Shown piece after piece: positions 19,214-29,716 of a stretch of DNA of 64,000 nt; position 1 is the stretch's first letter; each line of letters begins with the position of its first letter. Both the position numbers and the translations under genes were made by a program. The notes beneath the pieces were generated by a model, which searched no databases, was not told the DNA's origin, and was given only the letters and a program-made list of their open reading frames with translations. Origin of the DNA: Afipia sp. (GTDB lineage: Bacteria > Pseudomonadota > Alphaproteobacteria > Rhizobiales > Xanthobacteraceae); assembly GCA_016201045.1 (NCBI GenBank), contig JACQDM010000008.1:868001-932000 (forward strand), given 5' to 3'.

Positions 19214-22200
19214 CTATTCGGCGGCGACGACCTGCTGCGCACGCCATTGTCCGAGAAGCGCACGCATCGCGGCCGGCTTGACGGGTTTGTTTAGCACGAC
19301 GATGCCGTCCTCGCGCGCCGCGTAGCGCACCTGCGGGCTGCGATCGGCAGTAATCAGAATGGCCGGAATTGTCTCGCCGAATTTCTGGCGGATGTCGCGG
19401 ATTGCGGCGATGCCGTTGCCGCGATCCAGATGATAGTCGACGAGAAGTCCCGTGACGCGCTGGTTGGCAGCGGCGATCGCTTCCGATGCCGACGCCAGAT
19501 CGGATGCCGCGATAACCTTGGCGTCCCATCCGGTGAGCAAGGTTTTCATGCCGTCGAGAATCGCACGGTCGTTTTCGATGCACACGATCAACGTGCCGCT
19601 CATCGGGGTCTTCTCAGACATGTTGGCATTGGCCAGCGCTGAGACATGCGTGACGGTTTTGGCTATGGGCATGGTGACCGAAAAGCGCGATCCGCCGCTG
19701 AGATTGGAATCGACGACAATGCCGTGATTGAGCACGCGCGCCAGCCGCTCCACGATGGACAATCCAAGCCCAAGACCGCGCGCGATGCGCGCGCCCTGAT
19801 CGAGCCGGTGAAATTCCTTGAAGATTTCGCCGCGCTTGAGAATCGGGATGCCGACGCCGGTATCATAGATGCCGACCTGCAGCGATGCGCCGATCCGCCG
19901 GCAGCCGACCAGCACGCGGCCTTTGGGCGTGTATTTGATCGCGTTGGAGATTAGGTTTTGCAGCAGCCGCCGCAGCAGCACGCGGTCGGATGAAACGGCA
20001 AGCGTGCAGGGCACGAAGGTGAGCTTGAGCTTCTTGGCCTGCGCAATCGGCCTGAATTCAACCTCCAGCGAACGCAGCAGATCGTTCATTTTAAAGCTCG
20101 TAATCGCGGGCGTCATCGCACCGGAATCGAGCCTTGAGATGTCGAGCAGCGCACCGAGAATTTCTTCGATGGCTTCGAGCGAATCGTCGATGTTGCCGAC
20201 GAGGCGCGCATCTTCGTCGCCGGCCTTGCGCTCGACAAGGCTCGTCACATAAAGCCGCGCCGCATTCAGCGGCTGGAGAACGTCGTGGCTCGCCGCCGCC
20301 AGAAACCGCGTCTTGGAAATGTTGGCCTCTTCTGCGTGGCTCTTCGCCAGCGCGAGTTCGCTGTTCAGCCGGGTCAGTTCCTCGGTGCGTTCGCGGACAC
20401 GCTTCTCCAGTGTCGCATTGGCCCGCTCCAGCGCCTCGGCTGCCTCGAAGCTCGGCGTGATGTCGGTGAAGGTGACGACGAGCGCACCGCCCGGCATGCG
20501 GTTGGCGCGTACTTCAATGACGAGATTGCGCTCGGGAAGACGCTCCAGATGCGGCTCGCCTTCGGTCGTGTAGGCGGCGAGCCGTCGCTGCAAAGCGGCT
20601 TCGTCGATGCCGCCGTCGGACCGCCCGCTGCTGTCGACATATTCCAGAATGTCCGTAAGCGGCGTTCCGATCTGTACGAACTGCGCAGGGAGATCGAGAA
20701 GCTCGCCGAACTGCCGGTTCGACGTGATCAGATGCAATTCCGGATTGAACACCGCGATGCCTTGGCGCACGTGGTTGAGCGCGGTCTGTAGCATCTCGCG
20801 ATTGAAGTGCAGCGCTGCATGCGCGTCATCGAGCAGCTTGAGCGCGGCTTTGGCGGACACCGCGCGTTTGCGCAGCAACAGCGACATCACGAGGCGCGAG
20901 GAGGCGGCACCGATCGAGGACGCGATCAGGTGTTCGGCGTGGCGCAGCAACTGAAAATCGGCCGGTGCGCTTCGCTCGGTGTTGATGCGATGATAGCCGG
21001 CAAATGTCTCGAAGGATTCGCGCGCGCGTTCAGGCCCGAGATACTGCGCGACCGTGCTCAAAAGATCCTGCACCGTGACGGTGGTGCGCCAGCGCATGAA
21101 GTTCGGCGCAATCGGTGCCAGTTCATTTGGCACGAACAGATCGGCCTGCACGCGTTCGATGGATGTCGGCTGGCGCATCAGCGACAGTACGACATAGGTG
21201 AGAATGTTGAGCGAGAGACTCCACAACACGCCGTGGATTAGAGGGCTGAGTTCGGCGCCCAGAAGCGCCTGCGGACGCAGCGCTGCGATTCCGAACAATC
21301 CCTCCGCCAGCCATTGCGTGCCGCGTGGATCGACGTCGGCGAAGCTCGGCAGAAACAGTGTGTAGGCCCACACCGCGAAGCCGACCAGCATCCCGCCCAT
21401 CGCGCCGCGTGCCGTCGAGCGCCGCCAGATCAATCCGCCGAAAAACGACGGCGCAAGTTGCGCGATGGCCGCGAACGACAAAAGACCGATGGCGGCAAGC
21501 TGGGTGTTTCCCAGCACGTGATAATAGAGATACGCCATAACCATGATGGCGAAGATCGCGAAGCGCCGCACGTAAAGCAGGAAGTCCGCGTAATCTTGCC
21601 GGCCGTCGGGCGCTGCCGGCCGGCGCGACAGCACCATCGGCATCACGATGTCGTTCGACACCATGATGGCGAGCGCCACGCATTCGACGATCACCATCGC
21701 GGTCGCCGCCGACAGGCCGCCGACGAAAATGAAGACGCTCAGAAAATTCGAATCCGCCGAGATCGGCAGCGCGAGCACGTACATGTCGCTGTCGGACGTG
21801 CCGAACGGGAATGTGATGAGTCCTGCAAGCGCAATCGGAATCACAAACAGATTGATGACAATGAGATAGAGCGGAAACAGCCACCGCGCGCGGCGAACCT
21901 CGGATTCGGTGGAGTTCTCCACCACACTGACGTGAAACTGGCGGGGAAGTAGCATGATCGCGATAAACGACAGCAGCGTCATGGAAAGGAAATTGCCGAT
22001 CGACGGCGTGGCCTGAATGGTGCGCAGCGCCTCCGGCGTTTTCATCGCCCGCTCGATCAGCTCAAGCGGCGTGAACATGTAGAACGTGATGAAAATGCCG
22101 GCCGTGAGGAACGCGACGAGCTTGACGATCGATTCGGTTGCCACCGCGAGCATCAGGCCGTGATGATGCTCGGTCGCGTCGCTCTGTCGTGTACCGAACA

Positions 22201-22723
22201 GAATCGCGAAGATCGCGAGCGTTGCGGTGACAAGGAGCGCGATGTCGCCGACATAGGGAATGCTGGAGATTTCATTGTCGTTGGTGAGGATGGTCTCGAG
22301 CGAGGAAGCGACCGCCTTTAGCTGAAGCGCGATGTAGGGGATCGAGCCGATGATGGCGATGCCGGCGGCGGTTGCGGCCACAGCCTGACTCTTGCCGTAA
22401 CGCGCGGCGATGAAGTCGGCGATGGAGGTGATGTTCTGCGATTTCGCTAGTCTGATGACGCGCATCAGGACTGGCGTGCAGAATGCAATCATCAGCACGG
22501 GTCCGATATAGATTGCGAGAAATTCGATGCCGCTGCGTGTCGCAAGGCCGACCGAACCGAAGAACGTCCATGATGTGCAATAGATTGCGAGCGACAGCGG
22601 ATAGATCAGCCCGCCGATGCGGCCACGCTGGAGTTTGGTGAGGTTTTCGCCGTAGCTCGCGATGACGAACAGCAGCCCGATATAGCCGAAGGCAACTGCG
22701 ATCACGCTCCAGTCGTGCAGCAT
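19214..22723 (-). CDS. SLC5-type hybrid sensor histidine kinase (CrbS/MxtR-like)
   Basis: The 1169-residue protein joins a sodium/solute-symporter-like membrane module (about residues 1-490, some 13 helices) to a PAS region, a heptad coiled coil, a HisKA domain (His about 813 in FLAAASHDVLQPLN), a HATPase domain (N box NLISNAIKYTPKGR, G boxes DTGVGI and GLGLGLS) and a C-terminal receiver (phospho-Asp about 1096 in LLVDYHLDRGNG). The ATG at 22721-22723 follows AGGA by nine bases. Kinases of this architecture (CbrA, CrbS/MxtR) link solute sensing to carbon-use regulation. It has a NarL-type regulator convergent on one side and a FixJ-type regulator divergent on the other. All catalytic motifs look intact. 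Confidence 0.93.
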   Translation of the reverse strand: MLHDWSVIAVAFGYIGLLFVIASYGENLTKLQRGRIGGLIYPLSLAIYCTSWTFFGSVGLATRSGIEFLAIYIGPVLMIAFCTPVLMRVIRLAKSQNITSIADFIAARYGKSQAVAATAAGIAIIGSIPYIALQLKAVASSLETILTNDNEISSIPYVGDIALLVTATLAIFAILFGTRQSDATEHHHGLMLAVATESIVKLVAFLTAGIFITFYMFTPLELIERAMKTPEALRTIQATPSIGNFLSMTLLSFIAIMLLPRQFHVSVVENSTESEVRRARWLFPLYLIVINLFVIPIALAGLITFPFGTSDSDMYVLALPISADSNFLSVFIFVGGLSAATAMVIVECVALAIMVSNDIVMPMVLSRRPAAPDGRQDYADFLLYVRRFAIFAIMVMAYLYYHVLGNTQLAAIGLLSFAAIAQLAPSFFGGLIWRRSTARGAMGGMLVGFAVWAYTLFLPSFADVDPRGTQWLAEGLFGIAALRPQALLGAELSPLIHGVLWSLSLNILTYVVLSLMRQPTSIERVQADLFVPNELAPIAPNFMRWRTTVTVQDLLSTVAQYLGPERARESFETFAGYHRINTERSAPADFQLLRHAEHLIASSIGAASSRLVMSLLLRKRAVSAKAALKLLDDAHAALHFNREMLQTALNHVRQGIAVFNPELHLITSNRQFGELLDLPAQFVQIGTPLTDILEYVDSSGRSDGGIDEAALQRRLAAYTTEGEPHLERLPERNLVIEVRANRMPGGALVVTFTDITPSFEAAEALERANATLEKRVRERTEELTRLNSELALAKSHAEEANISKTRFLAAASHDVLQPLNAARLYVTSLVERKAGDEDARLVGNIDDSLEAIEEILGALLDISRLDSGAMTPAITSFKMNDLLRSLEVEFRPIAQAKKLKLTFVPCTLAVSSDRVLLRRLLQNLISNAIKYTPKGRVLVGCRRIGASLQVGIYDTGVGIPILKRGEIFKEFHRLDQGARIARGLGLGLSIVERLARVLNHGIVVDSNLSGGSRFSVTMPIAKTVTHVSALANANMSEKTPMSGTLIVCIENDRAILDGMKTLLTGWDAKVIAASDLASASEAIAAANQRVTGLLVDYHLDRGNGIAAIRDIRQKFGETIPAILITADRSPQVRYAAREDGIVVLNKPVKPAAMRALLGQWRAQQVVAAE

Positions 22724-22907
22724 GTCATTGGTCCTGCGGGTATCCCGAACCGACCTTAGCCCGCTCCCTTCTCCTTCGCACCCATGCAGGTCTGCAGTCA
22801 GCCGATTCGCCGCTTTGTGAAGGGCCCGAATCAGCATATACACGTAAAAGTTGTACCAGAGTCATTTTGCTACTACATAGGGGAATGCAGCGGGAAAGTT
22901 GCTGACA

Positions 22908-23543
22908 ATGGAACACGACGCTCCAGTGATCATCGTGGACGACGATCCGTCGGTGCGCGACGCGCTGACACTGCTTTTGAAGATCGAAGGCTTTGCGTCG
23001 CAGGCCTTCGGCGACGGCGGCTCTTTTCTTGAAGCGCTGCATTTGAAGAAACCGGCTTGCGTGATCCTCGATTTGCAGCTTCCCGGCACTCCCGGCCTCG
23101 AGGTGATGAAGCGGCTCGCGGCGATGCGCTTTCAGGCACCAATTTTCGCCGTCTCCGGTCATTCGGACGTGCCAATGGCCGTCGAAGCCATGAAACTCGG
23201 CGCGCTGGATTTTCTGGAAAAGCCGTTCTCGGCAAGCGTCATGATCGAGCGGGTGCGCGAGGCGGTCGCGGCCTACCGGCGTTCGCTTGCGGGACATATC
23301 GACGGGCTTTCGGATTTCCCCGGTCGCCATCTGCTGACGAGGCGCGAATGCGATGTGCTGGCGCAGGTGGCGCGTGGCGCGTCGAACAAGGAGGCGGGCA
23401 GGCGGCTCGGCATCAGCCCGCGCACCATCGAAGTTCATCGCGCGCGGATCATGGACAAGCTCGGCGCGCGCAACGCGGCAGACTTGATGCGGATCGTGCT
23501 GTCGGATGTTCCGTTGCGGCCGTTGGATCGCGTGGCGATCTGA
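22908..23543 (+). CDS. FixJ-type response regulator
   Basis: The 211-residue protein has a FixJ-family receiver (VIIVDDDPSVRDALTLLL, phospho-Asp in CVILDLQLPG, DFLEKPF with the conserved Lys) and a LuxR-type HTH (ASNKEAGRRLGISPRTIEVHR). No FixL is adjacent. The nearest kinase is the divergent SLC5-type hybrid kinase 184 bases away. I chose the ATG at 22908; a TTG at 22899 with GGGA close by would add three residues. It converges on hemA with a one-base gap. FixJ-type regulators can act on heme and microaerobic genes, but control of hemA here is only a guess. Confidence 0.9.
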   Translation: MEHDAPVIIVDDDPSVRDALTLLLKIEGFASQAFGDGGSFLEALHLKKPACVILDLQLPGTPGLEVMKRLAAMRFQAPIFAVSGHSDVPMAVEAMKLGALDFLEKPFSASVMIERVREAVAAYRRSLAGHIDGLSDFPGRHLLTRRECDVLAQVARGASNKEAGRRLGISPRTIEVHRARIMDKLGARNAADLMRIVLSDVPLRPLDRVAI

Positions 23544-23544
23544 A

Positions 23545-24771
23545 CTATTCCGCCGCCGCAGCCTTGGCGTGGAGCGGCAGGCCGAGGCGATCCCACACCT
23601 GCACCAGCGCGTCGGCGAGTTCGTCGATCAGTCCATCGTCGTGATAGGGCGATGGCGTGATGCGCAGACGCTCGGTGCCTTTCGGCACGGTGGGATAATT
23701 GATCGGCTGAATGTAGATGCCGAATTCCTCGAGCAGGATGTCGCTGGCCTGTTTGCAGCGCTCCGGATCGCCCACGAAAACCGGCACAATATGGGTGTCG
23801 CTGGCAATCACCGGCAATCCCGCCGAGGTAAGAACGGCCTTGGTTCGCGCGGCGCGATCCTGATGACGCTCGCGCTCCCACTTCGACGATTTCAGGTGCT
23901 TGATGGCGGCCGCTGCCGCCGAACAGATCGACGGCGGCAGAGCGGTCGTGAAAATAAATCCCGGCGCATAGGAGCGAACCGCATCGACCATCTTGGCGCT
24001 GCCGGCGATGTAGCCGCCGAGGCAACCGAACGCCTTCGCCAATGTGCCTTCGAGAACGTCGATGCGATGCATCACGCCGTCGCGTTCGGCAATGCCGCCG
24101 CCGCGCGGACCGTACATGCCGACCGCGTGGACTTCGTCCACGTAAGTCATCGCGCCGTATTTTTCCGCGAGGTCGCAGAATTCCTTCAGCGGTGCAACGT
24201 CGCCGTCCATCGAGTAAAGGCTCTCGCACACGATCAGCACCGGACGGTTCGGATTCGCTTTCAGCAATTCCTCGACATGGGCTGCGTCGTTGTGACGGAA
24301 AATCTTGTATTCGATGCCGGACTGGCGGATGCCTTCGATCATCGAGTTATGGTTGAGCGCGTCCGACAGCACGAGGCAGTTCGGGATCAGCTTGACGATG
24401 GTCGCGATGCCGGTCTGGTTCGACACGTAACCCGACGTGAAAACGAGCGCGGCTTCCTTGCCGTGAAGGTCTGCGAGTTCGTCTTCCAGCTGGATCAGCG
24501 AATGATTGGTACCGGCGATGTTGCGGGTGCCGCCTGCGCCCGTGCCCGAGCGCGTTGCGGTTTCCACCATCGCGCCGATGACCTTCGGATGCTGTCCCAT
24601 GCCGAGGTAATCGTTGGAACACCAGATAACGACGTTCTGCTGCCCCTTCGGAGAGTGCCAGATCGCATGCGGGAACCGGCCGGCGATGCGCTCCAGATCG
24701 GCGAACACGCGGTAGCGGCGCTCGTCGCGGATGCGCTCTAGCGCGGTCTCGAAGAAGCTATTGTAATCCAT
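23545..24771 (-). CDS. hemA: 5-aminolevulinate synthase
   Basis: The 408-residue PLP enzyme condenses glycine and succinyl-CoA to 5-aminolevulinate, the alphaproteobacterial (C4) route to heme. Motifs include [18 protein letters not shown], the glycine-rich [31 protein letters not shown] and the PLP lysine in [15 protein letters not shown]. The length is normal, ending in a short Ala-rich tail. The mRNA leader can fold a hairpin whose 3' arm contains the AGGG ribosome site (see 24778-24827). Heme made here would feed the cytochrome oxidase encoded at the left of the window. Confidence 0.97.
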   Translation of the reverse strand: MDYNSFFETALERIRDERRYRVFADLERIAGRFPHAIWHSPKGQQNVVIWCSNDYLGMGQHPKVIGAMVETATRSGTGAGGTRNIAGTNHSLIQLEDELADLHGKEAALVFTSGYVSNQTGIATIVKLIPNCLVLSDALNHNSMIEGIRQSGIEYKIFRHNDAAHVEELLKANPNRPVLIVCESLYSMDGDVAPLKEFCDLAEKYGAMTYVDEVHAVGMYGPRGGGIAERDGVMHRIDVLEGTLAKAFGCLGGYIAGSAKMVDAVRSYAPGFIFTTALPPSICSAAAAAIKHLKSSKWERERHQDRAARTKAVLTSAGLPVIASDTHIVPVFVGDPERCKQASDILLEEFGIYIQPINYPTVPKGTERLRITPSPYHDDGLIDELADALVQVWDRLGLPLHAKAAAAE

Positions 24772-24777
24772 TACGAA

Positions 24778-24827
24778 ACCCTGCTGGGAGGCCCGGAAAA
24801 AGGCCGGCCCGCGCGTGCAGGCAGGGT
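24778..24827 (-). promoter_or_regulatory. Possible leader hairpin overlapping the hemA ribosome site
   Basis: ACCCTGC at 24778-24784 and GCAGGGT at 24821-24827 (plus-strand reading) form a 7-base stem around a 36-base GC-rich loop. In the hemA mRNA the arm next to the gene reads GCAGGGT and includes the only ribosome-site-like AGGG, 10 bases before the ATG. On the plus strand the structure is followed by CTTTTT, so it could instead stop rightward transcription. Confidence 0.35.
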
Positions 24828-24906
24828 CTTTTTAGAGCGTTTCCAGGTTTGCTGTCGAGACGAATTTGTCGCCGAATTGCGCGTCCCGGTTCGGGAATAA
24901 AGCTGG

Positions 24907-25980
24907 TCACACAGCTTTGAAGCGCAGAATCCCCTCGGGCGACATGATCTGGGTCAAACGGCGCTCAACAAGCATGTAATTCACATGCGCAATCAGCTCA
25001 CCGGCGGCAAAGCCGGTCTGGTGTGCGTCGAGTACATGCTTGTGGAATACGACTGGAACCAGTTCCGCCGAGGTCTTTGGCGTGTCCGCGCAAGCCTCGG
25101 AAATTAGCTGACAGCGCTCCTCGTGGTGGTCTGCGAGCTGCTTGATGCGCGTCTTGACGCCGTAGAACGGAACGCCGTGACCCGGCAGCACCAGAACGTC
25201 ATCCTTCAGAATCTTGCTGAGGCTCGCCAGCGATCGCAGATATTCGCCGAGCGCATTCGCATCCGGCTCGACCGCCCACACGCTGACATTCGGCGAAATC
25301 TTGCTCAGTACCTGATCGGCGGAGAGGAAGATATTGTCCGCCTCGCAATAGAGCATGACCTGATCGAGCGCATGACCGCCGCCGGTGATGACCTTGAACT
25401 TGCGCGTGCCGATTGAAATCTCGTCGCCGTTCGCGATGCGCCGGTAGGATGCCGGCAAAATCGAAACGCGCTTGAGATAATCCTGTCCGCGCCCAAGCAG
25501 TGCCTCTGTGATGTCCTCGCTCATGCCGTGGCGATGGAAGAATTGCCGCATCGCCAGCCTGCGTTCTTCCGAGCCGCGATGCTGATGATAGGCAGCTTGC
25601 AGATATTCGACCTGCGACATCCACAGACGGCAGCCGAACCGCTCGGCAATCCATCCCGCAAGACCGACGTGATCGGGATGCGCATGCGTGACGATCAGGC
25701 GCGTGATTTTGAAATTTTTCAGCGGACCGTCAAATAGCGTCGTCCATGCCGCGATGGTGGCTTCGTTGCCGATGCCGGTATCGATCACGGTCCAGCCGTC
25801 GCCGTCGGCGAGCAGATAGATGTTCACATGGTTGAGACGGAACGGAAGCGTGAGGCGTACCCAAATGATTCCCGGCGCGATCTCGATCGCTTCATCGGGC
25901 CTCGGCGGCATCTCGATCGGATAGCGCAATCCGTCGGCGGCAGATGTCGTCGATTTTGCGGTGGCGGTTTGAGGTGTCAT
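24907..25980 (-). CDS. MBL-fold metallo-hydrolase
   Basis: The 357-residue protein has the metallo-beta-lactamase signature THAHPDHVGLAGW (THxHxDH) near residue 93, an early DGWTVIDTGIG, a later GGGHALDQVMLYCE, and LPGHGVPFYG, which supply the remaining metal ligands. It resembles the glyoxalase-II/LACTB2-like branch with a C-terminal helical segment. I start at the ATG at 25978-25980; a longer reading would add 64 residues of non-family sequence. It lies between hemA and bioB on the same strand with gaps over 100 bases, so a shared operon is uncertain. The substrate is unknown. Confidence 0.85.
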   Translation of the reverse strand: MTPQTATAKSTTSAADGLRYPIEMPPRPDEAIEIAPGIIWVRLTLPFRLNHVNIYLLADGDGWTVIDTGIGNEATIAAWTTLFDGPLKNFKITRLIVTHAHPDHVGLAGWIAERFGCRLWMSQVEYLQAAYHQHRGSEERRLAMRQFFHRHGMSEDITEALLGRGQDYLKRVSILPASYRRIANGDEISIGTRKFKVITGGGHALDQVMLYCEADNIFLSADQVLSKISPNVSVWAVEPDANALGEYLRSLASLSKILKDDVLVLPGHGVPFYGVKTRIKQLADHHEERCQLISEACADTPKTSAELVPVVFHKHVLDAHQTGFAAGELIAHVNYMLVERRLTQIMSPEGILRFKAV

Positions 25981-26089
25981 CGTCTCGCAATCGCGTGGTG
26001 TGGTTCGGCTTAACGCCGCAACGCCGATTGTGCCAGCCGTATTTCGCAGTTGCACAGCAGGAATGCCATGCAGCCGCGTTTGAAACGCC

Positions 26090-27100
26090 TTATTCGGCGG
26101 CGTTCGACGCGATGGAGATGCGGGAGTCGTCAAGCCTCGACTTGATACCGAGACGATCAAGCAGACTGGCATCGCGCGCAGTCTGCGGATTCTTCGTCGT
26201 GAGCAGCACGTCGCCGATGAAGATCGAATTCGCTCCGGCGACGAAACACAGCGCCTGCAACTCGTCCGTCATGTAGGAACGTCCCGCCGACAGGCGCACG
26301 ACACTTTTCGGCATCATGATGCGTGCCACGGCAACCATGCGCGCGAGTGCAATCGGATCCGGCCGCTCCGCGGTGTTCACGACCGGAACGCCCTTCACCT
26401 CGTTCCACATATTGATCGGAACGCTTTCGGGGTGCGACGGCAGATTGGCGAGCAACACAAGCATGCCGAGGCGGTCGTCGATCTGTTCGCCCATGCCGAT
26501 AATGCCGCCGCAGCACACTTTCAAACCGGCGTTGCGCGCATGCGCCAGCGTCTCGATGCGATCTTCCATCGTGCGCGTAGTGATGATGTTGCCGTAGAAC
26601 TCCGGCGAGGTGTCGACGTTGTGGTTGTAGAAATCGAGGCCAGCGTTGTGCAGGCGCTTGGCTTGCTTATCGGTCAGCATGCCAAGCGTCACGCATGTTT
26701 CCATGCCGAGACCTTTGACGGCGCTCACCATCTCGCAAACCTTGTCGAGGTCCTTGTCTTTCGGATTGCGCCATGCCGCCGCCATGCAGAACCGCTCGGC
26801 GCCTGCTTCCTTCGCGCGGCGCGCGGTCGCTACCACATCGTCGTGATCCATCAGCTTCGTCGCGGTCACGCCGGTATCGTATTTGGCGCTCTGCGAGCAG
26901 TAGCCGCAGTCTTCAGGGCAACCGCCGGTCTTGATGCTCAGAAGGCTCGCCGTCTCGACATGGTTCGGATCGAAATTGCGGCGATGGATGCTCTGCGCCT
27001 GGAACATCAGATCGGCGAACGGCAGATCGTACAGCGCCTGCGCCTCAGCGCGCGTCCAGTCGTAGCGCAGCGTATCCGATGAAATAGGCGATACCGTCAT
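26090..27100 (-). CDS. bioB: Biotin synthase
   Basis: The 336-residue radical-SAM enzyme inserts sulphur into dethiobiotin. The [4Fe-4S] cysteines are visible in [14 protein letters not shown] (CxxxCxxC). Conserved downstream pieces are [12 protein letters not shown] and the [2Fe-2S]-associated arginine region RLSAGRSYM. The product ends in a short tail after [12 protein letters not shown]. No other bio genes are adjacent, so biotin genes are dispersed in this genome or incomplete. Confidence 0.97.
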   Translation of the reverse strand: MTVSPISSDTLRYDWTRAEAQALYDLPFADLMFQAQSIHRRNFDPNHVETASLLSIKTGGCPEDCGYCSQSAKYDTGVTATKLMDHDDVVATARRAKEAGAERFCMAAAWRNPKDKDLDKVCEMVSAVKGLGMETCVTLGMLTDKQAKRLHNAGLDFYNHNVDTSPEFYGNIITTRTMEDRIETLAHARNAGLKVCCGGIIGMGEQIDDRLGMLVLLANLPSHPESVPINMWNEVKGVPVVNTAERPDPIALARMVAVARIMMPKSVVRLSAGRSYMTDELQALCFVAGANSIFIGDVLLTTKNPQTARDASLLDRLGIKSRLDDSRISIASNAAE

Positions 27101-27203
27101 GACTGGTCCCTTGCGCTCTTTGCCTTTGCGACAATGCTAGCAGGGACCATGCGGTCTCAAAAGAGTCAATCGGGCGAGGAATGCGTCCGAATCACGAATG
27201 CGG

Positions 27204-29276
27204 TCAGGCCGCGCGAATATCGTGCAGGAACGCGTCGATCTCCGAACGCAGCGTGTCCGCCTCGCGCCGCAATTCGCCGGCCGCACCCAGAACCTGCGTG
27301 GCGGCGGCGCCGGCTTCCGACGATGCTTCCGAGACGCCGACAATGTTGGTCGAGACGTCGCTGGTGCCGACGGCGGCGTGTTGAATATTGCGCGCGATTT
27401 CGCGTGTTGCTGCGCCTTGCTGCTCGACGGCTGCGGCAATCGCGGTGGTGACTTCGTTGATCGCGCCGATGGTCGAGCCGATGTGGCGGATCGCGCCGAC
27501 CGCGCCATTCGTGACGCTCTGCATGCTGGCGATCTGCGAGCGGATTTCCTCGGTGGCTTTGGCGGTCTGCTCGGCGAGGTTCTTCACTTCGGCTGCGACG
27601 ACGGCAAAGCCGCGCCCCGCCTCTCCGGCACGCGCCGCCTCGATGGTGGCGTTGAGCGCGAGCAGATTGGTTTGAGACGCGATTTCCTGAATGAGATCGA
27701 CCACGCTCGAAATGCGGGATGCGTTCTCGGCGAGGCCTTGCATCGTGGCGTCGGTCTTGGCCGCGTCGCTGACGGCATTGCCCGCGATCTCCGCCGAGCT
27801 TGTCACCTGACGGCTGATCTCGGAAATCGACGACGACAGTTCTTCGGTGCCGGACGACACAGTCTGCACGTTGATGGAGGTTTCCTCCGCGGCGGCAGCC
27901 ACCGCGCCGGCAAGGTTGCTGGAACGGTCGGCGGTGGCCGACATGCTCTGAGCTGTGGTTTGCATCATGTTGGCCGATTGAACGAGGCTTTCGAGAGCCG
28001 CGCGAACCTTGTCCTCGAAGCGGGCAATCTGCGTTTCCATGCGCGAGGCTCGCTCGCTCTTGGCGATGCGTTCCTTGTTCTGCTCGCCGGTGAGCATGTT
28101 GCTTTCGATCATGCTCTGACGGAACACTTCGAGCGAGCGCTCCATTGCCGCGATCTCGTCCTGGCGGCCGCCGCTTGCAATCGTCACATCGAGGTCACCG
28201 TCCGAAAGTCGCTGCATCGCGCGCTGCAACTGTGCGATACGCGCCAGAATATTGCGTCCGACATAGAGCGACACGAACAGCACCGATCCGACCAGCGTCA
28301 AGGCACCGAGAATCAGCATGACGGCGGTGGCCAGCGAAATCTTCGCGTGCGCGCGGCCGGCCGAATTTCCGGTCTCGTTCTGCACGCCGTCGACAAGCTG
28401 CTTGACGCTGATGTCGAGACCGCGATTGAGCTTGCGGGTCTCTTCGACGACGAGCTTACCGTAGTCATTGGCATCGAGTTCTTTCTGGCGGACTTTGAAA
28501 ATTCCAGCTTTGCCGTCGCCGAGCGCGGCCAATTTCGATGCAGCGGATTTTATCGCTTTCTCGCCATCGTTCTGCGGCAGAGAACCGAGCAGCGAATTCA
28601 CCCGCTCAAACTTGCTTTGAAAGGATCGTTGGGAGGCAGCAATGTCCTCGTTCCGGGTTGCGATCAAACCGGCGTTAAGATCGGCCGTCATTCCCGAGGC
28701 CGCCGCGATGATCGCATTAAGGCTCGAATCCGGAACGTCTCGTACAACACCTGCCGTCGCGAGAAACGAGTTGAGATGGCGCTGCAACTCCGCAGCCAGC
28801 GCGCGGCGCGCCGCGACGATTTCCAGCCGCTCGCCCGCTGCGGAGCGCATGCTGTCCACCATGTCGCCGATACCGTTGTTGGTTTCCGATAGCGCTGCAA
28901 CGATCGATGCCTCGGTGCCGAGCCGCGCGATCTGCCCGAGCTTCTCGGTCGCCGTGCGATGCGTTTCTTTCATGCGGTCAGCGAGATCGTCGAGTGCGGC
29001 CTTGCTCTCTGCGGCGAGCAGCGCTTGTCCCTGGCTTGCAAGGCTCGCGCTTTGCGTGGAAAGCTGCAGCGTCGCCTCAAGGCGCGGAATGTCGTTTTCA
29101 CTGAGATCGGTGAGCATGCCGCCGAGCTGGCCCAGCATGGTGCTGGCTGTGGCGCTGATGAGGATCGCCATCGCGGCCATGATGCCGAAAGCCATATAGA
29201 GACTGCCGCGGACACCGAATTTCGGCCAGGCCAGGCTGAGATGGCCGATTTTTACCTTGGCGAGCGGCGATTTCAT
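27204..29276 (-). CDS. Methyl-accepting chemotaxis protein
   Basis: The 690-residue receptor has an N-terminal helix (about residues 28-50) and a long helical periplasmic sensor of about 270 residues. A second membrane helix lies near 325-347, followed by HAMP ([18 protein letters not shown]) and the signalling hairpin. The highly conserved tip reads [21 protein letters not shown], with [17 protein letters not shown] after it. The periplasmic part is of the four-helix-bundle type and gives no ligand clue. It has no neighbouring che genes and lacks a C-terminal CheR-binding pentapeptide. The ligand is unknown. Confidence 0.95.
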   Translation of the reverse strand: MKSPLAKVKIGHLSLAWPKFGVRGSLYMAFGIMAAMAILISATASTMLGQLGGMLTDLSENDIPRLEATLQLSTQSASLASQGQALLAAESKAALDDLADRMKETHRTATEKLGQIARLGTEASIVAALSETNNGIGDMVDSMRSAAGERLEIVAARRALAAELQRHLNSFLATAGVVRDVPDSSLNAIIAAASGMTADLNAGLIATRNEDIAASQRSFQSKFERVNSLLGSLPQNDGEKAIKSAASKLAALGDGKAGIFKVRQKELDANDYGKLVVEETRKLNRGLDISVKQLVDGVQNETGNSAGRAHAKISLATAVMLILGALTLVGSVLFVSLYVGRNILARIAQLQRAMQRLSDGDLDVTIASGGRQDEIAAMERSLEVFRQSMIESNMLTGEQNKERIAKSERASRMETQIARFEDKVRAALESLVQSANMMQTTAQSMSATADRSSNLAGAVAAAAEETSINVQTVSSGTEELSSSISEISRQVTSSAEIAGNAVSDAAKTDATMQGLAENASRISSVVDLIQEIASQTNLLALNATIEAARAGEAGRGFAVVAAEVKNLAEQTAKATEEIRSQIASMQSVTNGAVGAIRHIGSTIGAINEVTTAIAAAVEQQGAATREIARNIQHAAVGTSDVSTNIVGVSEASSEAGAAATQVLGAAGELRREADTLRSEIDAFLHDIRAA

Positions 29277-29402
29277 GCATTCCCCCAGCTATCCGTCGAA
29301 TGACGTAAGCCTGGGAGTATCCCGGAACATGGTTAATAAAATTTAGAAGTAAGGAAGAACCGGGCCGGTTCCCTGTTTCGCCATGTGGAATGCGGGAAGG
29401 GC

Positions 29403-29477
29403 TGGTGCTGCCAGACAGGATTGAACTGTCGACCTCTCCATTACCAATGGAGTGCTCTACCACTGAGCTACGGCAGC
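29403..29477 (-). tRNA. tRNA-Thr (anticodon GGT)
   Basis: The reverse strand folds into a full cloverleaf. The acceptor arm is GCTGCCG...TGGCAGC, the D loop contains AGTGGTAGAGC, the anticodon stem CTCCA/TGGAG encloses the loop TTGGTAA, and the T arm contains TTCAATC. The 3' CCA is encoded. Length is 75 bases. Confidence 0.97.
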
Positions 29478-29716
29478 GAACGCCAGATCCGGATTATGCC
29501 ATGAATCGGCAAAAAAGCCTCTAAAGGCGGGCGATCCTTGCCATAAGGCTTCCCGCTTCGCAAGCGCGGAAGGCCGATTTGGCGCAGAGTGTGTCTGTGC
29601 CGGAACTGCGGCACCCAGCCGGACCACTCCCCCTAAAGCCTTGATCGAATGGGGCATCGCCGCTGCTTCCCGTCCCGACATATAATGGCAGCTTCTGGAT
29701 CGGCGCATTTTTCGCG

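Noticed and set aside
22908-23543. The FixJ-type regulator as true FixJ of the oxygen cascade
   Set aside because: No FixL (heme PAS kinase) is adjacent, and FixJ-family regulators are numerous in this group.
23506-24741. A 411-residue plus-strand frame over hemA
   Set aside because: It is antisense to a complete ALAS gene and shows no family resemblance.
27198-28892. A 564-residue open frame opposite the chemoreceptor gene
   Set aside because: Composition is Arg/Gly/Leu-rich with no domain, and the minus strand carries a complete methyl-accepting protein.
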